Of a stretch of DNA of 64,000 bases, positions 46,505-58,276 are shown in pieces. The position numbers were made by a program, and so were the translations under genes. Origin of the DNA: Synaphobranchus kaupii (taxonomy: Eukaryota; Chordata; Actinopteri; Anguilliformes; Synaphobranchidae); NCBI GenBank assembly GCA_029718625.1, contig CM056376.1, positions 26,274,813 through 26,338,812 of the forward strand, written 5' to 3'. Under the pieces are notes generated by a model, which was given only the letters and a program-made list of their open reading frames with translations, did no database searches and was not told the DNA's origin. The first letter of the stretch is position 1. The number at the start of each line of letters is the position of its first letter.

Positions 46505-46800
46505 TTTCAGGCGCATTTTCAGGCTATGGCAGAAGATGGACAATGCCTCTGCTGTCCGGATTGTAGTGGGGAGATCATTCCACCACAGGGGGGCCAGAAA
46601 AGAGGTGGGGCTCCTTTAGGGGGGCGGACAATGAGGTACCCAGGGAAGCAGAGCATAGTGGCTTGGCAAGAGTTTAAGGTTTGATTATAGATTGCAGGTA
46701 AGAAGCTCCTGTTCCTCTTACTGCACCGCAGGCTAGGAATAGAGAGTGTATTTTACTCGAGCTGCAATCGGTAGCCAGTAGAGGGAGATGAGAGGTGTGA
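46505..46800 (-). repeat. Decayed LINE 3'-region relic
   Basis: The segment gatggacaatgcctctgctg, gtggggagatcattccacca and ccagtagagggagatgagag parallels the LINE 3' region at about 35165-35400 (gatggacatcaagagatgc, tttccaccactgaggagc, gccagtggagtgatctcag) in the same order. I read it as an old copy of a related LINE. Confidence 0.5.
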
Positions 46801-49735
46801 CCTGAATGTTTCTTTGGGCTGATACTGCCTATTTACTTTTTCTGAAGAGCAGTTCAGTTTTGCAACGGCAAAGGACACTAGAGGGCATGAAACCCCTTGG
46901 GGCTACACACACTGAGAGGCTTAAGTTGGATAGAGGCATTGGTATTACGGTTTTCAAAAGGACTTTTTTGGAGGCAACTGGAGCAGTAAAAACAGGGTAC
47001 ATAGTCTGGCGGAGGTAGTACCAGTACTTGTACCTGGACCTTTATACTGCATGCTGTGCATACAAATTTTTTTTTTGGAGAGTGGAAATGGCAACACAAT
47101 GCAAACACGAGTCCCTCTATGAATTACTGATTTAGCTGTGAGAAACAACAGTGCCAGAGCAGAATGGAACCCTTTCAACTTAGCTGCTGCATTGGTTGCT
47201 AGTGTTTGCTGAGGTTTGAGGATGATAGTCGACATCAAAACATAACAAAAATATAATCACTACACACAGACTATATATTATTTATTTTCCCAGACAGAAT
47301 TTGGATGTCACATCATATAATTATTGGATACCATTTGAAGGCTCCGAGCCAGATTTACTAAAGTAATAAGAATAGTGCAAAAACTATTTTAGAGAGACCA
47401 ATTTCCCAGACTATTGGAAGAAGGCCATGATACAACCACTCTAAAGAAACACCCTATTAACTGCAGTTAACTACTTCCTACAAAGACATGGTCAAAGTCA
47501 AGTCATGAGGTCACATGCAACGGTATGTAAATATTTATGTGGGTAATCAGTTAAATTAACTACAAATATGGAAGCAGAAACTACAATGTGACCATGAAGA
47601 AAACAAGACCCCTTAATATTTGTCTGTCACACCTCCCCGTCGACAATTTTCACAAGAATGAAAGTACACAACAATATCATCAGAATTCAAAAACAAAGAT
47701 GTTTCTTTGATCCACTTATTTACCTAGGATATGCATGGCCAAAAAGCAAGCATATCTGCCTGAATTTCAATGGACCACAATCCCCATAATCCCCAGTCAG
47801 GTTTAGTATATTTATTCCCAGTTAGGCATATGCACATTAAGGATGTAATGTATATATCAAAGGCTAAAGGCAAACAGCACTGCTATCTCCAGGAAACACT
47901 TCTTAAGTCTGAATTTCACCCATAAAAGCTGGCTAGTAATTCCCCAAGTGTGTGATTCACAGAAATTTACTTCCTGTCGTGTTCCTGTGATCTGTTTGCA
48001 AATATCTGACAAGGCTGCTGCTAGCGAGAATCAGAGCAGAAAACATACGTCTTTCTTTCCCCGTGTGAGGCTACGGATACAGTCGCCGTAAACTTCCTTA
48101 ATACAACTGGGGAAAAAAAGGTTGGAAAAAGTTTGCCAGCTTAGAACATAAATGAAAAACACGTCAAAGTATTTAGCACAGCCTCGCGTAGTGTGTGAGA
48201 CAGCCGAGAGCCGCCGTGGACGGTTTCTTCCCACGTCAGGGGCCCAGTTTCCTTCCTCATATCTGGTCCCCTTCAGAGAAATATTCCAGAAAAATCCCAG
48301 AAAAAGCAGAACAGTGCCAAACAGCAAGACACAGTAAGCAACGACAACGTATGCACATGTGGGCGAGGTAAAAAAACAAAAGAGAAATAATTAACTAATA
48401 ATAAATAAATAAACTTTTACAAAACTGATGATTTTCATGCACCTTGTGCCTCAGGACCCAGTGGGAAATAGGCTGTATTCATGAACTGTGCAGGCAAGAA
48501 GCACTACTGCCATGTCTGCTAAAAATAAATAAAACTTCCAAGTCACCATCATGTAGGATTAGAAGGATTAGCACTGTTAGATCAGAAAGACGAAATATTA
48601 TTTTAAAACCTGGTATTTCAAGTCACTTGCAGTCTTCCATACAGACGGAGGTGCGCAGGAGTGCCATGGGTGGGCTATTTAAGTCTCATCATCAATCAAA
48701 TTCAGAAAACAATTTACTCCTTGTCCATACAGGAAGACAGCTGGGGTACTCCAAGGCATCTGAGAGACACGATTTGTGAAACGCGGAGAAAGAAACGTGG
48801 AGACTTTACCTCGAGGAATAGTGGCATCATCGTGGCAAATCACTTCAATTAATGCCCCTCTATCTGGTGCCTTACTTGTGTCTGTGTGGCTTTTCATGCA
48901 GAATGCAGGAAAGGACATTTATCACAATAGCAGTTACAATATGGGCTTGCTGCTGTTTCAGGCTGACTGACACTGAACACAATTTTAATATTATCATGCA
49001 ATTCATGAAGGTTATTCATAAATCATTGTTCCTCACACCAGTCATTAAAACAAATAACATCTCACAGATTTTACACCCCCCCGCCATCAATAACTTGGAA
49101 TTTCCCCCCACCCATCCCTCAAACACTGACAGTTTTAAGAAGGAAAAAAAAAACTGAAAAGAGAGTGAACAAAATGAATGTGCCAGCGAACGTCTGGGAG
49201 CCTGCTGTGAAAGATAATGTTATTTTATCTCAAAAAGATTCATCCACAATCATTATCTATTACCGGTTAGGGGAGCAAAGTCTTAATTGAAAAATGTCAT
49301 GCTGGGTGCCCAGGCAGTGTCCTCTCGCTGTAAGAAGACCGAAAATACAACACTGATTCAGTATGGAGTAGGCATGCACAAAATCATCTGGAGACGCAGA
49401 TATTCCCTATTTTTTTACATATCAACATTAGGTGCAGCTAGTTTATCTTCATCCAAGAGTACATTTTAAAACATAAAACTGGTTAAATGGTAATATATTT
49501 ATATTTTACAATGTAAGCAATGAGAAGGACTTTTATTTTGGAGACCCACTGTATGACTAATTGAACTATGTTTCCATGCCAACAATGTTTATGCCTGTAG
49601 GACCATACAGAATATAATTACTTGAATGTAAAAACACACCAGTATGAATAGCTCATCACACAGGCAGTTAAAAACAATTATACACATGTGCAGTATAAAT
49701 TTCTAAATTCTTTATGTTTTGTGAAAACTATTAAA
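46801..49735. other. Unique sequence; one hydrophobic open frame noted
   Basis: The minus strand is open from 48369 to 48031 and encodes a hydrophobic run (VVVAYCVLLFGTVLLFLGFF) followed by an Arg/Gly-rich stretch. It has no ATG, no acceptor AG before it and no recognised homology, so it is not called as a gene. The rest shows nothing. Confidence 0.35.
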
Positions 49736-49923
49736 CCGTGATATTCAAGTCACCATTGAGGGCCAATAACTGCTGGCTTTCCACCCTCCCTTTACCTGGA
49801 AGTCAGGTGTGAAGACAAGTCTAGTCAATCAGCAGCACTAATTTTTCAGTTAATTACCTGGGAGAAAGGAAAACCAGGGCTGGATTTGGATTTGAGGACT
49901 AGATTTGAGTATCCGTGCTCTAA
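49736..49923. mobile_element. hAT-type MITE, same family as 21896
   Basis: It shares gagggccaataactgctgg, tccaccctcc, agtcaatcagcagcactaat, cagttaattacctgggag and ccagggctggatttggattt with 21896. Its right end is gatttgagtatccgtg. The left end has drifted (gtgatattcaagtc). Confidence 0.8.
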
Positions 49924-51032
49924 GGGGTCATATTCACACACCCATGTAAGCATATCAAATAGAAGCACTGGCAATTGCAAGAAAAAAGAAAGAAATTTTT
50001 TTTTTCCTGTAGTGTGGGGACTCAATCACATGCCACCATAAATTAGCCAATCAAAAAGCAATGACTGAAATGTTAAAATAATCACAGGTCTCTCTATTTG
50101 GTCCCGGCCACAGAAATGAAGTCACTGTTAGATGTAGCTGCACATTAAATTCTTCATCTGACCAGTCAACATTCATTAGACTTCTTTGACGTAATGTCTC
50201 TATGCTAGAAATGGAAGAACAGGTCCTCAAATTAACTTTGTCTCCGATATCCACAGTGCTCTGCAAAATTAATTTTGTTTATACATGGCAGAGGTGTATA
50301 TAAGAGACTTCTTCTTTTGATTACATTTTCAAGTCCTGAGATAGCCTTCAATGGAAGATATGCTAGAAAAAAAAAAGGATAAAAAAAAAGGATTTTAAAC
50401 TGGAGAATCATTTCAAACATGACAGGAAATCACTGTACAAGAGAGTTGCAAAACTTTTAGCCTGCACAATGTAAGAAAATAAAATGTAAGAAAAGATATT
50501 GGACCAGTATATATTCACATTGTGTGTGTGTACTTGTATTGTAAACCCTCATCCTATCCACGAGTGGGTGTATGGCTTCTAAGCATTAAACAAATGTTGG
50601 CATGGTAACAGGAAACAGGATAGGCTACTTTCTCAACTTCATCAGATGGCATGTTGCAAGGATAGGACTCAACCAGAGATGCAATCCCATTTTCAAACAT
50701 ACAGCTTATTGCTGTCTCTGTACAGATGTCTACAGTATGATAGCCTTCAGCTAACAGCATTATCCTAATATTCTAGAATGTTCCTTGAGCTAGAGGGAAT
50801 GGTAAAACATCTAATCGTGCCATTTACAAAAATGGAGGATGAGAATGAAAGAGATAGCATGCAGAAAGCTTCCATTGTTGCAAGGTTATTCGTCACTTTT
50901 ATTCATGTGGATCACTGGACTTACCAAAAATCACTATATAATTGTATCTACATCGTCCCCCAAAATTTAGCCAACTGTGGAGTCCTGGCTCAGACTGTTC
51001 ATTTTACATTGCATTGAGCAGATGGTCTGATC
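49924..51032. other. Unique sequence, nothing recognised
   Basis: No feature identified. Confidence 0.45.
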
Positions 51033-51170
51033 CAGGGGCGCCTGCAGGATTTATTCTCAGGGTATGCACACAGGCAGAGCCGTGCCTGCCCCTCAAAAGA
51101 CCTTTTGAGGGGCAGGTTCTCAAAAAGTGAGAAAACGGCACATCAACCTATAAAAAGTATTTGGTAGGGG
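51033..51170. mobile_element. Possible hAT end with embedded hairpin
   Basis: caggggcgcctgcaggattt at 51033 resembles the common hAT start CAGGGGCG. Inside is a perfect 14-bp hairpin, cctgcccctcaaaa (51085-51098) and ttttgaggggcagg (51103-51116) with loop gacc. The flank ggcaggttctcaaaaagtga then gaaaacggcaca matches a diverged copy at 16118-16160. Confidence 0.5.
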
Positions 51171-51629
51171 GTAGGGGGGTCCGGTGGCACGGAAGAGATT
51201 CTGGTTTGATTGCTTCTGTGGCTTAATCACTGTTATCCTGGTTAAGGTTAGCTGTCTTCTTTTGAGCAAACAATTTGAATAAATTTAGCTGTTTTCGTTT
51301 AATTAACAGGTTTTTGTGTGGAATAGTTCCCCACTTTTTTTTTAGATGCAGTTCCAATCAACCAACTAGCTGTCAGAATACAAAACGGATAGCTGTGGTC
51401 GCCAGTCACAGGCATCAAGTCATTTTTAGTGAGTTAAACTGTAAAACTGTAGGACAAGGATCTGGGATCAGTTTTCGATTACACTTACAGAATTAATTTG
51501 ACATAAATCTGACCTAAGATCAGAACTAGCCTCACCCCACTCCTTTTGACACTTCAGTAGCAAAATTTTTGCATATTTGTTGTAGGGCACAGCATAAGCG
51601 CTTGATCTTTTAAAAAAAAAAAACAAGGC
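51171..51629. other. Unique sequence, nothing recognised
   Basis: An A-rich run at 51611-51623 precedes the solo LTR target site. Confidence 0.4.
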
Positions 51630-51634
51630 CAAGC

Positions 51635-52183
51635 TGTAAAGGGGGGAGTGTAAGGTTCGGAGAACCAAGTGCCACAGCGAGTAATAAAACAACAAAAGAA
51701 CCTCACGCTCTCACACAAGAAGCATATAACTGGAGGTCAGAGAAAAACAAAAAGAAAGCCCGTGTAACAAGGGCAAAAGAAACTAAATCGAAATAGAACC
51801 TGAAGCTGAACAAAAGGTAACAGGTAGAGGAGTATACAAGGATAACGAGAGAAAAGGAAACAAAAAGACTAAATAAATCTTTACCCTAACTCTTAACCGG
51901 ACTACCTAGGTTTCTTATTTGTAACCACCAGAAACGTAGAGACCGCAATCCTATACCTTACCGACATCGATGTCAAATAGCAGAGACAATATCGAAGCGT
52001 CAGAAATGCGGAAGTCCTGGGCTATTTATAACCAGCAGGAAATCCAATTCAGGTGAAAGGGATAATTGCCGGGCAAGATTCAAACACCGTAACGGAGGCG
52101 GAAAAAATCCGATAGATTGCCCCGACGTTGCCAAAAGAAAGAACGACCGCAGAAACAACCGGAGGCTGCCAGAAACCATGACA
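51635..52183 (-). mobile_element. Solo Ty3/gypsy LTR with 5-bp target duplication
   Basis: It is flanked by CAAGC at 51630-51634 and 52184-52188. On the minus strand it reads TGTCATGG..CTTTACA, a TG..CA LTR of 549 bp homologous to the LTR at 14363-15081. A TATA box (ttataaatagccc, about 52024-52036) points the promoter to the minus strand, as in the other copy. It lacks about 165 bases present in the 14363 copy. No internal region adjoins it, so it arose by LTR-LTR recombination. Confidence 0.92.
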
Positions 52184-52257
52184 CAAGCGCTTATGGTACG
52201 CACAGCGCGTACTGCCGTACAGCTGCAGGCACGCTTGGTCTGATCCATTGGTACTGC

Positions 52258-52388
52258 TGCAGTATATTTTACTGGTGTAATTCAGGTTATGTACCTTCAA
52301 GAACAGTACAGCGCCCCACCTGGGAATCAAACCGACAACCATAGGGTTACAAACCCAGTTCCCTAACCATTACACTACACCGCTACCT
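52258..52388 (-). mobile_element. tRNA-derived SINE, same family as 25852
   Basis: Box A tagtgtaatgg (52377-52367) fits the consensus fully, and box B ggtttgattcc (52333-52323) has one change. The body gggaactgggtttgtaaccc, gttgattcccaggtgggg-type and gtacataacctgaattacac phrases match the copy at 25852. It is truncated after the tRNA-related head, so the L2-type tail is missing. Confidence 0.85.
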
Positions 52389-55300
52389 TATATGACATAT
52401 CCCATATGGGCAATGAATGGAGTTTTACTACCTTCTGTGTTGAGACACCTTACTGACTCATTTTATGTTTTGTTACGCCTACCTCTTTCAAGGCTTTTCT
52501 GGAGAACACCTAAGCCAGAGCCGGGAGATTGCTAAGATGCCAGTGGCCTTACCTTTGGGGTACGGTTATGTGTCTGTCGATGGGATTGACTAATAACAGT
52601 GACCAACATTGTTTCTGCAGAGACTCTGCTAGTGAGAGATTCTGTTTCTGTTGGGGCGTTTTCCGAGTTTACATGCACAGGTTGTCCTCTTTCGTCTCAT
52701 CTGTTCAGGGAAAATCAAATTTGAGATCACTTTGATCGCTGGCCTAAATGTCATGACTTTGGCTTCTTGACCCTCATTGTCTGAAGGATTTTTTGTGTCT
52801 GTTATTAAGGCCTCAGAATGCAGGAAATTACTTTACTGTAGTATGAAAATGCAAAAGCCCCCCCCCCCCCCTCCATTACCATCCCCTTGCCCACATGCCT
52901 GCTTCTCAGACATAAGAGCCAGAGCACCACTCCGTTAAAAGATTCTTCAAAGAACCCTGAATGCTATCCATTATTCTCATTACAGTTATCATGATAACCA
53001 TATTATTGTCATAAGCATCTCATGATCATATTGCCATGGTATTAAAATGTTTAATATCATAAAAATGCAATGGTAAAAATGTGGCTCTCTCCCCAGGTGG
53101 AATATTATGTCTGGTTCATAAATCAAGGTGAAGAATGTTTACTTTAATTGAACTGGATTGAACTGTTCGTATCGTAAGTAATTTCTTTACTCACATTGGT
53201 TGGAAAGGCCAACACTACTATATTTGTTTTCTGGTGAGTCACTATGACACATTGTAATTTGCCATTAACTTGCTAGGCAGCATTTTTTCCCCCTGAATTA
53301 TTTCATGAATCATTTTGATGAGGTTCCTACCACCTCTGAAATTAGTGAGAATTTTAGTCTTTCTGCTGACATTTCAAGATCTTATTGGCAATCCGTTGGA
53401 CCAGTGAAGTCTGTGACAGGCCGTCAGCCGTTTGCACCTCCTACAACAACACCACTGATCCCCCCGCTGTTCTAATTCAACAGTCTAATCAACATAAAAA
53501 CCTTCCATTAGTTATTGTTACCTAGCAATTAATATACAGAGAAAGCTATGATAAGCTGCCACTGATGCTGTAATCCTGTATGAACCTCTAAAGATTACCA
53601 TCACATGAATTTCACAAGATGCAAAGATGAATCCATTCACTTTAATTTATAACCCAGTATGGCTTGCAAATGTTATTGCATGGACCCAGAGCTGGGTCAA
53701 ATATGGAATTGGAATAATTTAGCTCTTTGCTGCTAACATGTGAAAATGTCATACGTTCAGAATTCTGTATTAAATACGGTAATTGCCATAGTGAAATTTA
53801 AAGTAAAGGAATAGTCTACGGCAAAAACATCTAAACACTGGCATTCACTTTAACTGGACGGAAAAAAAATTGTATTGGCAGTGTTGAGTGCAGTAGATAG
53901 TGTTCAATATGAGGTGAAACTATCATGCTAAAACTGATATTGTTTGACAGCTAAGATATTACATGATATAACCATGGGCTTTATTAATGAGATCACTTCA
54001 CGATATACGTATGTACATTTCTTTATTTGTACGTATGACACAAAGGTAAAATTATGATTGTAATCCATGAATGTCTCTGCACATGTTGTTTGTCCGTGCC
54101 AATGCCTTTGATTTGAGCAGCTGTTGGACAACGCATATTTATTACACTGCACTTACATCTGAAATCACTGTGGCTAGAACGATTAATGAACAACGGGTTA
54201 GAATATGGTCAGTTTCATCTGTGAATAAGGTCACAGATTTGATTGCAGAATACAACTGGGCATAAAAATGCTCTGTTGGGTCGGCCTACAAAAATACAAC
54301 TGTGCTCTTGGCAGGTGAGAAAAGAATGTATTTATGGGTGAAATGTGAAAATGATTAATCGTATGTTTACACATTGGAACCATTGAGCTTAAAGAAGGAG
54401 ATAAAACCACGGAAGTCCTATTAATTTATTTCCCTTCACAAGCTGACAGAGAATCCTAAGTGCCAGTGTTCCGGGCAGTGTCTCAATGATGGTTTAGTTC
54501 TGTAGGAAGATTTATCTGTCTGAAAACACCTTTGTGAACCTACCCGAGTTCTTCTGTTGCATCTCAAATGCCGCAGAAAATATGCCGTGATTCAAAAACC
54601 CATTTAAAATAGGCTGCACAAAATTGGAGAACTGAAAATGGGTCCTCAATTAACTGCAAATCCAGGCTGACCTTTCTAATGCCTGACAGGTGGTGGTCAC
54701 TAAAGGGGAAATTAGGCATTTTAGAAGCCACAAATTGCTGAGAGTCATTTCATAAAGAAACTTATTTTTCCCCAAAAGTATTCAGATGAAAGTCTCTCTG
54801 TCAGTGTATGTTTTTCAGGTATACACAGGCATGTTTTCCTAATGTTATCAGTAGTTTGAATGTGTGTTCTAAATCCAAGCCTGCAAGACACAGTGTAAAA
54901 CAGGAGATATAGGATTTGTAACACTGGTCCATCATAAGAGTGCTACAACTCTTTTATGAGCACTACATAGTACCTACATAAGTAGTACATGAGCATACAT
55001 AAATGTTTATAACCACAAATAGACATGGTGTGTGTCACTTAGTATGTCCTGGTAATCTGATTTGTTGCATTAATGGTGACATGATATTCATGTGGCTGCC
55101 CATTGCCCATTGGCTTGGAGGTTATGTTTTGCCAATGACAGAATAGCAATGATAATATACTGTATCTAATTTCAACATACTGCAGCAAATTCAAGGCCAA
55201 AAAAGATTTTGTAACACTTCCCACTGTATGGTGAAAATATACAAATTGTTGATGCTCTTAGATATGGCAATATGCGTATATATTTTTTCAAAATTGCATT

Positions 55301-56557
55301 GATGAAATAATTGCTCAGTATTTTTTCCAAGATGTCCAGATATTTTCAATATAAAATCCATTTCTTTAGGGGAAGTAGCAAATATGTCCATGGGATTTTT
55401 CCATTGAGTTTCCATGGGAGAAATAGTATTTGTGTTTTTTTTTTTAAAGCCGCTCTTAAACAATCATCCCATCCTTTGCCAGTTCCCTTTAATGTGCGTT
55501 TTAACATCTCTGGAGAAGCCTTTGAAGACTGAAAAATGGCGTAAAAGAAGCCGAGAATCTGAGGGAAATGGAAAGCGCTTGATTTGGAAACCATCCAGCC
55601 GCCTATTTATTAACTGATCAACCCAAAGATGCATTAATTCATCAACTGAAAGCAACTTTTAGCAAATTAAAAACCATTTTCATTTATTACTTACATCAAC
55701 TTGGCTGTTAGTTAGCGGGGGAAAAATTAATGCAGACTGTAATAATTCCTTTTATGTTTTAATGAATTGATGTTTTCCAGTGGAAATACAGTTCCTGTAA
55801 TATTTTTTGATTGATGCTGTGGGTCGTCTCGGCCAAACAAAGCTGTGTCTGAGGTGAAAATAACCCACTCTGGGTCCACATTTTATATGCAAACTATTTT
55901 CTTGTCTGTTGAATGACGGAAAGATAAATAAACGTCATTTTTGTCCCCCATTAATTCACAGAGGAGGTGGTTATCTTTGTTGATGCAAACAAAATTCCTT
56001 CACCGCTGACTATGCAATTAGGCTGTCGACAGAAAATGTTACAAGCAGACTCCTTGCCCTTCCGAGGAATATTCATTTATTCATTTATTTTTAAATCCTA
56101 TATGCATTTTAATTTTTTTACACTGATTCTATTATGCTGAAAAATTAGCAAAAACTAATTTTGGTTTGACAGAGCATTCATTTGTCAGCAAATACAGGTT
56201 GAATTTGAAAATAAAGACCTCTGGTAGATGCACACACCGTTTGACATTCGGTTCCTTTACCCACAATCCTCAGAGTCAGGATGTTAGGCTAGAACCTGTG
56301 CAGCACTTGCCGAAGGTCACGTTGTGGTAACACAGAAACAATGCCAGGATGAATACCATTAAGGTAAATTATACATAGTCACACTGCCCTTTTACGCGTT
56401 TTCATCTTTTACGATGGGGCTTTTATGAGCTTTGAACGGTTTTGTAAGAGCGGTCATTAATATAGATCTCCCTATGATTATCAGTCTTTGTCTGCTCACA
56501 GAACCTGAGGAGGAGTCGGTACATTGTGGGATGACTGCTACTTCCTCGACGTGCTTA
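52389..56557. other. Unique sequence; 55460-56060 looks like a possible conserved non-coding element
   Basis: A C run lies at 52857-52870 and a T run at about 55435. The stretch 55460-56060 is repeat-free and rich in TAAT-type homeodomain cores (for example ttaatgcagactgtaataat), a composition typical of developmental enhancers, but conservation cannot be tested here. No exon recognised. Confidence 0.35.
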
Positions 56558-56559
56558 TA

Positions 56560-57100
56560 CACTGCCTGGCCAAAAAAAAAGTCGCACACTCTAATATTTC
56601 GTTGGACCGCCTTTAGCTTTGATTATAGTGCGCATTCGTCGTGGCGTTGTTTCGACAACCTTATGTGACGTCACAACATTTATTTCCATCCGGAGTTGCA
56701 TTAATTTTTGGCCGAGATCTTGTATTGACGATGGGAGAGTCGAACCACTTCGTAAAGTCTTCTCCAGCACATCCCAAAGACTTTCAATGGGGTTAAGGTC
56801 AGGACTCTGGTGGCCAATTCATGTGTGAAAATGATTCCTCGTGCTCCCTGAACCACTCTTTCACAATTTGAGCCCGATGAATCTTGGCATTGTCATCCTG
56901 GATTATGCCCATTGATGGGATAACCTGGTCATTCAGTACATTCAGGTACTCAACTGAATTAATTTTATTGCTGCATAACATTGCTGAGCCTAAGCCTGAC
57001 CAATTGAAGCAACCCCAGATCATAACACTGCCTCCAGAGGCTTGTACAGTGGGCACTATGCATGACTGGTGCAACAGGCAGTGTATATATGAGTGCAAAG
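56560..57100 (-). mobile_element. 5'-truncated Tc1-type transposon, second family
   Basis: TA at 56558-56559 is followed by cactgcctggccaaaaaaaa, the terminal repeat of a different fish Tc1 family. The minus strand encodes the C-terminal part of a transposase. The element breaks off near 57100 without its other terminal repeat. Confidence 0.85.
56600..57098 (-). pseudogene. Tc1 transposase C-terminal half, frameshifted
   Basis: Reading down from 57098: [20 protein letters not shown], then [13 protein letters not shown], then [20 protein letters not shown] with the second catalytic Asp. After HMNWPPES a one-base shift near 56775 leads to DLNPIESLWDVLEKTLRSGS with the catalytic Glu, and ends MRTIIKAKGGPTKY and a stop next to the terminal repeat. 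The N-terminal DNA-binding domain and the first catalytic Asp are absent. Inactive. Confidence 0.88.
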
Positions 57101-57261
57101 CGAAGGTGGCGGGATTGCTTTGCTACGTCCATTGCCTCAAACAGCTGGAGAAAAATGGTGCTTAGTACCGAGTTCACACAGCTTTCCAATGCTGGATGAG
57201 GATTAGCATACATCAAGGTCAGTGGAGAATATTCTCCTTGCATGCGCTCACAATTTACTTT

Positions 57262-57425
57262 AAAGCCGCTTTCACACTGGACGAAAAGAAGCCACCTTGA
57301 AGCCGGCTTTTTGTTCTGTGTGAAAGGAACAGATTGGCATTTTTGAGACCGCCAAAAGGCTGCCTTCCGACCTAGTCATGAAACCGGCTTGCAGCTGCCT
57401 TTTTATGCTTTGTGAAAGGTGCATA
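57262..57425. mobile_element. Short MITE with gctttcacac ends
   Basis: gccgctttcacac near 57264 is matched imperfectly by the inverse of ttgtgaaaggtgc near 57412, and internal copies (tgtgtgaaagg near 57318) are present. Elements of the form gccgctttcacac..gtgtgaaag are common in fish. No target duplication seen. Confidence 0.5.
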
Positions 57426-57906
57426 AGGTACGCATATTTAGAGGAGAACTGTTGGACTATATTTTATAATGCCAAATAGAACTGCCATCCCTAATCTAAA
57501 AAACCTACAATAAATATGGCCAAAACTGTCCAATCCCTTACGGAAACGGAATAAGTGGCATTTTTAGAAATTACAATGATAAACATTTCACAGCAATGAT
57601 TGTTTTGTAAAAATACATGTTTTGCAATATCAGAAAGCAGCAGTATTTTCTATATTTGCCCATTGCATATAGGTTTTCCAATATCTTGATAATGTATTTT
57701 TTCTGAAGAGATTTGCAGTGTATTCCATTTCCATAAATGATATATACTGTAGTTATGTAGTCAAACCCATGCATACACATTGGTATTCCATGAGTGAATG
57801 TTATTTTATGCAAAATAAGTTATTTTAACCTAGAATGTACAGGAACATATAGGGCCTGGAGTCATGTATTTTTTTAATTCACAGGTTTAATCTTCCCAGT
57901 TTATAC
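57426..57906. other. Unique sequence, nothing recognised
   Basis: No feature identified. Confidence 0.4.
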
Positions 57907-57914
57907 CTCTACAG

Positions 57915-58268
57915 CAGGGATACTCAAATCAGGCTCTTCAAGGCCAGTAGCACTGCTGGTTTTCAGGGCTGAATTAATCCTGATTTAATCTCTAGACAAT
58001 CAGTGGCATTAATCAATCAACTACCTATCAGTTATAAAATAAAACCAGCAGTAATACTGGCTATCAGTTATAAAATAAAACCAGCAGTACTACTGGCTAT
58101 TGGTCATAAAACAAAACCAGCAGTACTACTGGTTATCGGTTATAAAATAAAACCAGCAGTACTATTGGCTATTGGTTATAAAATAAAACCACCAGTACTA
58201 CTGGTTATTGGTTATAAAATAAAACCAGCAGTAGTACTGACTTTGAGGGCAAGATTTGAGCATCCCTG
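57915..58268. mobile_element. hAT MITE with internal 36-bp minisatellite
   Basis: Terminal inverted repeats cagggatactcaaatc and gatttgagcatccctg (one mismatch) are flanked by a perfect 8-bp target duplication CTCTACAG (57907-57914 and 58269-58276), which defines it as hAT. Its ends and cagtagcactgctggttttc / aatcagtggcattaatcaat body are shared with the MITEs at 21896 and 49736. The central part is expanded into six 36-bp repeats. Confidence 0.95.
58032..58247. repeat. 36-bp minisatellite, six copies
   Basis: ttataaaataaaaccagcag starts at 58032, 58068, 58104 (as tcataaaac), 58140, 58176 and 58212, exactly 36 bp apart. Since 36 is divisible by 3, a frame repeating YKIKPAVLLAIG is open but has no support as a gene. 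Confidence 0.97.
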
Positions 58269-58276
58269 CTCTACAG

